Translations under genes and position numbers: made by a program
NCBI GenBank assembly: GCA_021741585.1
Contig: JAIOXN010000001.1
Coordinates: 372,001-436,000, forward strand
Length of the DNA: 64,000 nt
Direction: 5' to 3'
Source of the DNA: Aquiluna sp.
GTDB lineage: Bacteria; Actinomycetota; Actinomycetes; Actinomycetales; Microbacteriaceae
Notes under the pieces: generated by a model
What the model was told of the DNA's origin: nothing
Seen by the model: the letters and a program-made list of their open reading frames with translations, nothing else
The model's database searches: none
Part shown: piece by piece, positions 61,285-64,000 of the stretch
Layout of the letters: each line of letters opens with the position of its first letter
Numbering within the stretch: position 1 is the first letter of the stretch

Positions 61285-62481
61285 ATGCCAACTGCCCAAG
61301 ACCTTCTCAAAGAAGCCACAGTCTTCGCTAGTGAGTCAATCAAGATTCGCCGCGAACTCCACCAGATTCCAGAGTTTGCTCTGAACCTGCCAAAAACTCA
61401 GGCCCGGATATTGGAGGCCATCCAGGGCTTGGGTGAAATCACCTTGGGTAAAGACCTAACTTCGATCGGACTAGTGATCCGTGGTGAAAAACCAGGTCCA
61501 ACCATTTTGCTTCGGGCAGACATGGATGCCTTGAGCGTTAGAGAAGAAACTGGTGAGGAATTCTCCTCCACAAACGGATTTATGCACGCCTGCGGGCATG
61601 ATCTCCATATGGCCGCAGGCATCGGCGCAGCCAAACTGCTAGCTGCCCATAAGCGCGAACTAAATGGTGACGTTTTGATTTGGTTCCAACCCGGTGAAGA
61701 GGGCCACCATGGAGCCGATGTGATGATTGATGAGGGGTTCCTGGAACTCTCTGGAAAAAGACCAGCAGCAGCATATGGCCTGCACGTCTTCACCTCACTG
61801 CCCATTGGAGCTATCGCATCAAAGGCTGGCCCAATGATGGCAAGTGCTGGGGACATGATTGTGAAATTCAAAGGGTCAGGCGGTCACGGCTCGATGCCAT
61901 GGCTCTCAAAAGATCCAGTCACCCCAATGGTTGAGGCCATGTCTGCATTGCAGACCATGCTCAACAAACGCTTCGACCAGTTTGACCCGGTGATTCTCAA
62001 TATTGGCTGGGTCCGAGCAGGTGACACCGCGACCACAAATGTGATTGCCGACGAGGCAAGTTTCGGAGCGACGGTCAGAACCTTCTCCGAAAAAAACACC
62101 AAGTTGCTTCACGAATTGGCTCCAGAACTTATTCACTCGATTGCCAAAGGCTACGGAGTGACCGCAGAGGTTGAGTTTTCCCGAGCCACAAAAGTCCTAA
62201 TGAATGACCCTCAGGCCATCACAAAGGTGGAGAAGGTGGCAAAAGAACTCGTGGGTGAGGTCGGCTATCAAACCATGGCCACACCCATTGCCGGCGGCGA
62301 GGACTTTGCTTCGATCGTGGCAGAAGTACCAGGGGCTTTTGTTTTTGTTGGTGCTTGCCCACCGGATATTGATTACACAACCGCACCAACAAACCACAGC
62401 GCCAAGGCCAAGTTTGATGATTCGGTATTGCCTTTGTGTTCAGCACTTTTGGCTGGCCTTGCTCTTGAGCATTTGGGCTAA
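61285..62481 (+). CDS. M20-family amidohydrolase/peptidase
   Basis: 398 residues from ATG 61285 (AAAGGAG five bases upstream). M20D type, like hippurate/N-acyl-amino-acid amidohydrolases: RRELHQIPE, MHACGHDLHMAAG (metal His and Asp), WFQPGEEGHHGADVMI, and a lid dimerisation domain (~190-300). The substrate is an N-acyl amino acid or peptide; not resolvable. It is divergent from ung with a 47-base spacer. Confidence 0.9.
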   Translation: MPTAQDLLKEATVFASESIKIRRELHQIPEFALNLPKTQARILEAIQGLGEITLGKDLTSIGLVIRGEKPGPTILLRADMDALSVREETGEEFSSTNGFMHACGHDLHMAAGIGAAKLLAAHKRELNGDVLIWFQPGEEGHHGADVMIDEGFLELSGKRPAAAYGLHVFTSLPIGAIASKAGPMMASAGDMIVKFKGSGGHGSMPWLSKDPVTPMVEAMSALQTMLNKRFDQFDPVILNIGWVRAGDTATTNVIADEASFGATVRTFSEKNTKLLHELAPELIHSIAKGYGVTAEVEFSRATKVLMNDPQAITKVEKVAKELVGEVGYQTMATPIAGGEDFASIVAEVPGAFVFVGACPPDIDYTTAPTNHSAKAKFDDSVLPLCSALLAGLALEHLG

Positions 62482-62505
62482 AGTTACCTTTGGTTACTAA
62501 CCATG

Positions 62506-62534
62506 TTGCCCACTGGCGTGCAATAGCTCATTAT
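62506..62534 (+). promoter_or_regulatory. Candidate promoter of metY
   Basis: TTGCCC (62506-62511), 17-base spacer, CATTAT (62529-62534), about 30 bases before the metY ribosome site. No riboswitch-like structure fits in the 89-base gap. Confidence 0.4.
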
Positions 62535-62570
62535 TAGCTTGAACTTCTTCCCACGACAAAGGAACTGACA

Positions 62571-63866
62571 ATGACTGATGCAGCAAACTGGGGCTTTGAG
62601 ACCACCCAGATTCACGCAGGTGCAACTAGCGATCCAGCCACCAACGCAAGAGCGGTGCCGATCTACAAGACAACTGCCTACACCTTCAACTCCGCCGAGC
62701 ACGCTCGCAACCTCTTTGGTTTAGCGGAATTCGGAAACATTTACACCCGCATCATGAACCCAACCCAGGATGTTGCCGAGAAGCGCATTGCTGCTCTTGA
62801 GGGCGGAACTGCTGCCCTTTTGTTGGCCTCTGGCCAGGCGGCTGAAACCTTCGCAATCCTCAACATTGCTGAAGCCGGAGACCACATTGTTTCTTCTTCA
62901 ACTCTTTATGGCGGAACATACAACCTCTTCAAGTACACCCTTGCAAAGCTTGGAATTGAGACCACCTTTGTTGAGGACCAGGACAATGAAGCAGAGTGGC
63001 AGGCAGCCGTTAGGCCAAACACCAAGCTGTTCTTTGCAGAGACCATTGGTAACCCTAAGGTGTCAATTCTTGACATCAAGAAGGTGGCAGATGTTGCTCA
63101 CAAAAATGGTGTTCCGCTGATTGTTGACAACACCGTTGCCACACCGTTTTTGATTAAGCCTTTGGAGCACGGTGCCGACATCGTGGTTCACTCAGCAACC
63201 AAATTCCTTGGCGGCCACGGCACCGTGGTTGCAGGCGCAATTGTTGATGGCGGCAAGTTTGCTTGGTCCAAATCAGACAAGTTCCCAGGACTAACCCAGC
63301 CAGACCCTAGCTACCACGGCGTTGTATACACCGATGCCCTTGGTGACGGAATTGCCTACATCATCAAGGCCCGCGTTCAGCTTTTGCGTGACATTGGTGC
63401 TGCGGTTTCTCCAGACACCGCATTCTCGCTGATTCAGGGAATCGAAACACTAAGCCTTCGCATGGAGCGCCACGTTGAGAACGCCTCCAAAATTGCGACC
63501 TGGCTAGAGGCTCACCCTCAGGTGTTGAGCGTGAACTACGCAGGTCTTGAATCTTCCAAGTACCACGCAGCCCAGAAGCACTACTCACCAAAGGGTGCAG
63601 GTGCGATTGTCTCCTTCGAGATCGCAGGTGGCGTTGATGCTGGAATCAAGTTTGTTGACGGTCTTGAGCTATTTAGTCACGTTGCCAACATTGGTGATGT
63701 CCGCTCACTTGTTATTCACCCAGCTTCAACGACCCACTCCCAGCTCAGCCCAGCTGACCTTGCCACCACAGGTGTAACTCCTGGATTGGTTAGGTTGTCG
63801 GTTGGTCTTGAGTCAGTTGCCGACTTGATCGCAGATCTAGAGCAAGGATTCTCGGCCGCTAAATAA
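62571..63866 (+). CDS. metY: O-acetylhomoserine sulfhydrylase
   Basis: 431-residue PLP enzyme of the Cys/Met metabolism family; makes homocysteine from O-acetylhomoserine and sulfide. N-terminal WGFETTQIHAGA, YTRIMNPT, GGTYNLFKYTL, and the PLP lysine in VHSATKFLGGHG (Lys211). Length and the insertions agree with MetY rather than MetB or MetZ. AAAGGAACTGACA precedes ATG 62571. It overlaps metX by one base (TAATG). Confidence 0.96.
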   Translation: MTDAANWGFETTQIHAGATSDPATNARAVPIYKTTAYTFNSAEHARNLFGLAEFGNIYTRIMNPTQDVAEKRIAALEGGTAALLLASGQAAETFAILNIAEAGDHIVSSSTLYGGTYNLFKYTLAKLGIETTFVEDQDNEAEWQAAVRPNTKLFFAETIGNPKVSILDIKKVADVAHKNGVPLIVDNTVATPFLIKPLEHGADIVVHSATKFLGGHGTVVAGAIVDGGKFAWSKSDKFPGLTQPDPSYHGVVYTDALGDGIAYIIKARVQLLRDIGAAVSPDTAFSLIQGIETLSLRMERHVENASKIATWLEAHPQVLSVNYAGLESSKYHAAQKHYSPKGAGAIVSFEIAGGVDAGIKFVDGLELFSHVANIGDVRSLVIHPASTTHSQLSPADLATTGVTPGLVRLSVGLESVADLIADLEQGFSAAK

Positions 63867-64000
63867 TGGATTTCCAAATATCTGAAGACTCTGCTCCCTC
63901 GGAATTTATTTCCGAGGAGCAGCGTCGTCAGCTGGTTGGAAGACCACCCGCAACAGGCGCTTACATAATTGGTGACCCGGTTGGCCAGAGGAAGTTCTCG
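63866..64000 (+). CDS. metX: Homoserine O-acetyltransferase, 5' part (cut by right edge)
   Basis: Only the first 45 codons are visible. They contain GRPPATGAYIIGDPVGQRKF, which matches the actinobacterial MetX N-terminus before the alpha/beta-hydrolase core. The start ATG overlaps the metY stop. MetX supplies the O-acetylhomoserine used by MetY, so the identification is supported by context; the catalytic triad lies outside the window. Confidence 0.85.
   Translation, partial: MDFQISEDSAPSEFISEEQRRQLVGRPPATGAYIIGDPVGQRKFS

Noticed and set aside
62482-62570. SAM or SAH riboswitch upstream of metY
   Set aside because: The gap is only 89 bases, part of which is promoter, and no conserved multi-stem structure can be drawn; a simple promoter explains it better.
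1-64000. CRISPR arrays, insertion sequences, prophage, and rRNA genes
   Set aside because: No regularly spaced repeats, transposase, terminal inverted repeats, phage structural genes or rRNA sequence were seen on either strand.

Overview
The window looks like part of the chromosome of a streamlined actinobacterium, most likely a Microbacteriaceae of the low-to-medium GC freshwater type (Rhodoluna/Aquiluna-like). This is an inference from gene content and order: rpsB-tsf-pyrH-frr-cdsA followed by a DivIVA-domain gene, rnhB-DUF2469, the rpsP-khpA-rimM-trmD-rplS-lepB run, fdxA-dapC, an actinobacterial Tad pilus locus with DUF4244, GlgE, zinc-free L32, and metY-metX. Base composition looks roughly balanced by eye. 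Intergenic space is very small, GTG and TTG starts are common, and neighbouring genes repeatedly overlap by 1 to 20 bases. No insertion sequence, prophage or CRISPR array is visible.

Layout. 1-5731: glycogen/alpha-glucan cluster glgX (cut by the left edge), glgE, glgB. 5728-11654: a cysteine-free thioredoxin/TPR protein, an unusual two-module membrane protein, an AI-2E family permease, an alpha/beta hydrolase, a small zinc-ribbon protein, a secreted transglycosylase-like protein and a DivIVA-domain protein. 11651-15552: translation and lipid core (cdsA, frr, pyrH, tsf, rpsB). 15792-20802: M23 peptidase, xerC, a four-domain CoA-disulfide reductase/rhodanese/TusA/DsrE protein with its own promoter, and dprA. 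20868-26745: DUF2469, rnhB, lepB, rplS, trmD, rimM, khpA, rpsP, ffh. 26813-40030: a small membrane protein, mutM, rnc, rpmF, DUF177, coaD, recG, rsmD, gltA, dapC, fdxA, ftsY, smc. 40209-42116: typA. 42120-48879: an oligopeptide-type ABC transporter whose ATPase gene is separated from the binding-protein/permease operon by an oppositely oriented PH-domain gene. 49074-51096: EamA and MFS transporters. 51093-54754: a compact Tad pilus locus. 54790-54871: tRNA-Leu(UAG). 54921-60008: a galactoside locus (GH42, GH36, divergent DeoR-type regulator). 60011-64000: GNAT acetyltransferase, ung, M20 amidohydrolase, metY and the start of metX.

How it works together. Much of the window is housekeeping: ribosome assembly and recycling, SRP targeting (Ffh plus FtsY), signal peptide cleavage (LepB), RNA maturation (Rnc, TrmD, RimM, RsmD), DNA repair and segregation (MutM, RecG, Ung, Smc, XerC) and core metabolism (GltA, DapC, CoaD). 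Accessory functions are alpha-glucan storage by the GlgE route, peptide import, breakdown of alpha- and beta-galactosides, a Tad-type surface pilus, sulfur/persulfide handling and methionine synthesis from O-acetylhomoserine. I did not find a clearly new multi-gene system. The least ordinary items are the two-module membrane protein with an internal lipoprotein signal (6567-8276), the sulfur-relay fusion inserted between xerC and dprA, the expanded DppB permease, the PH gene inside the transporter locus, and a near-total absence of space between convergent genes.
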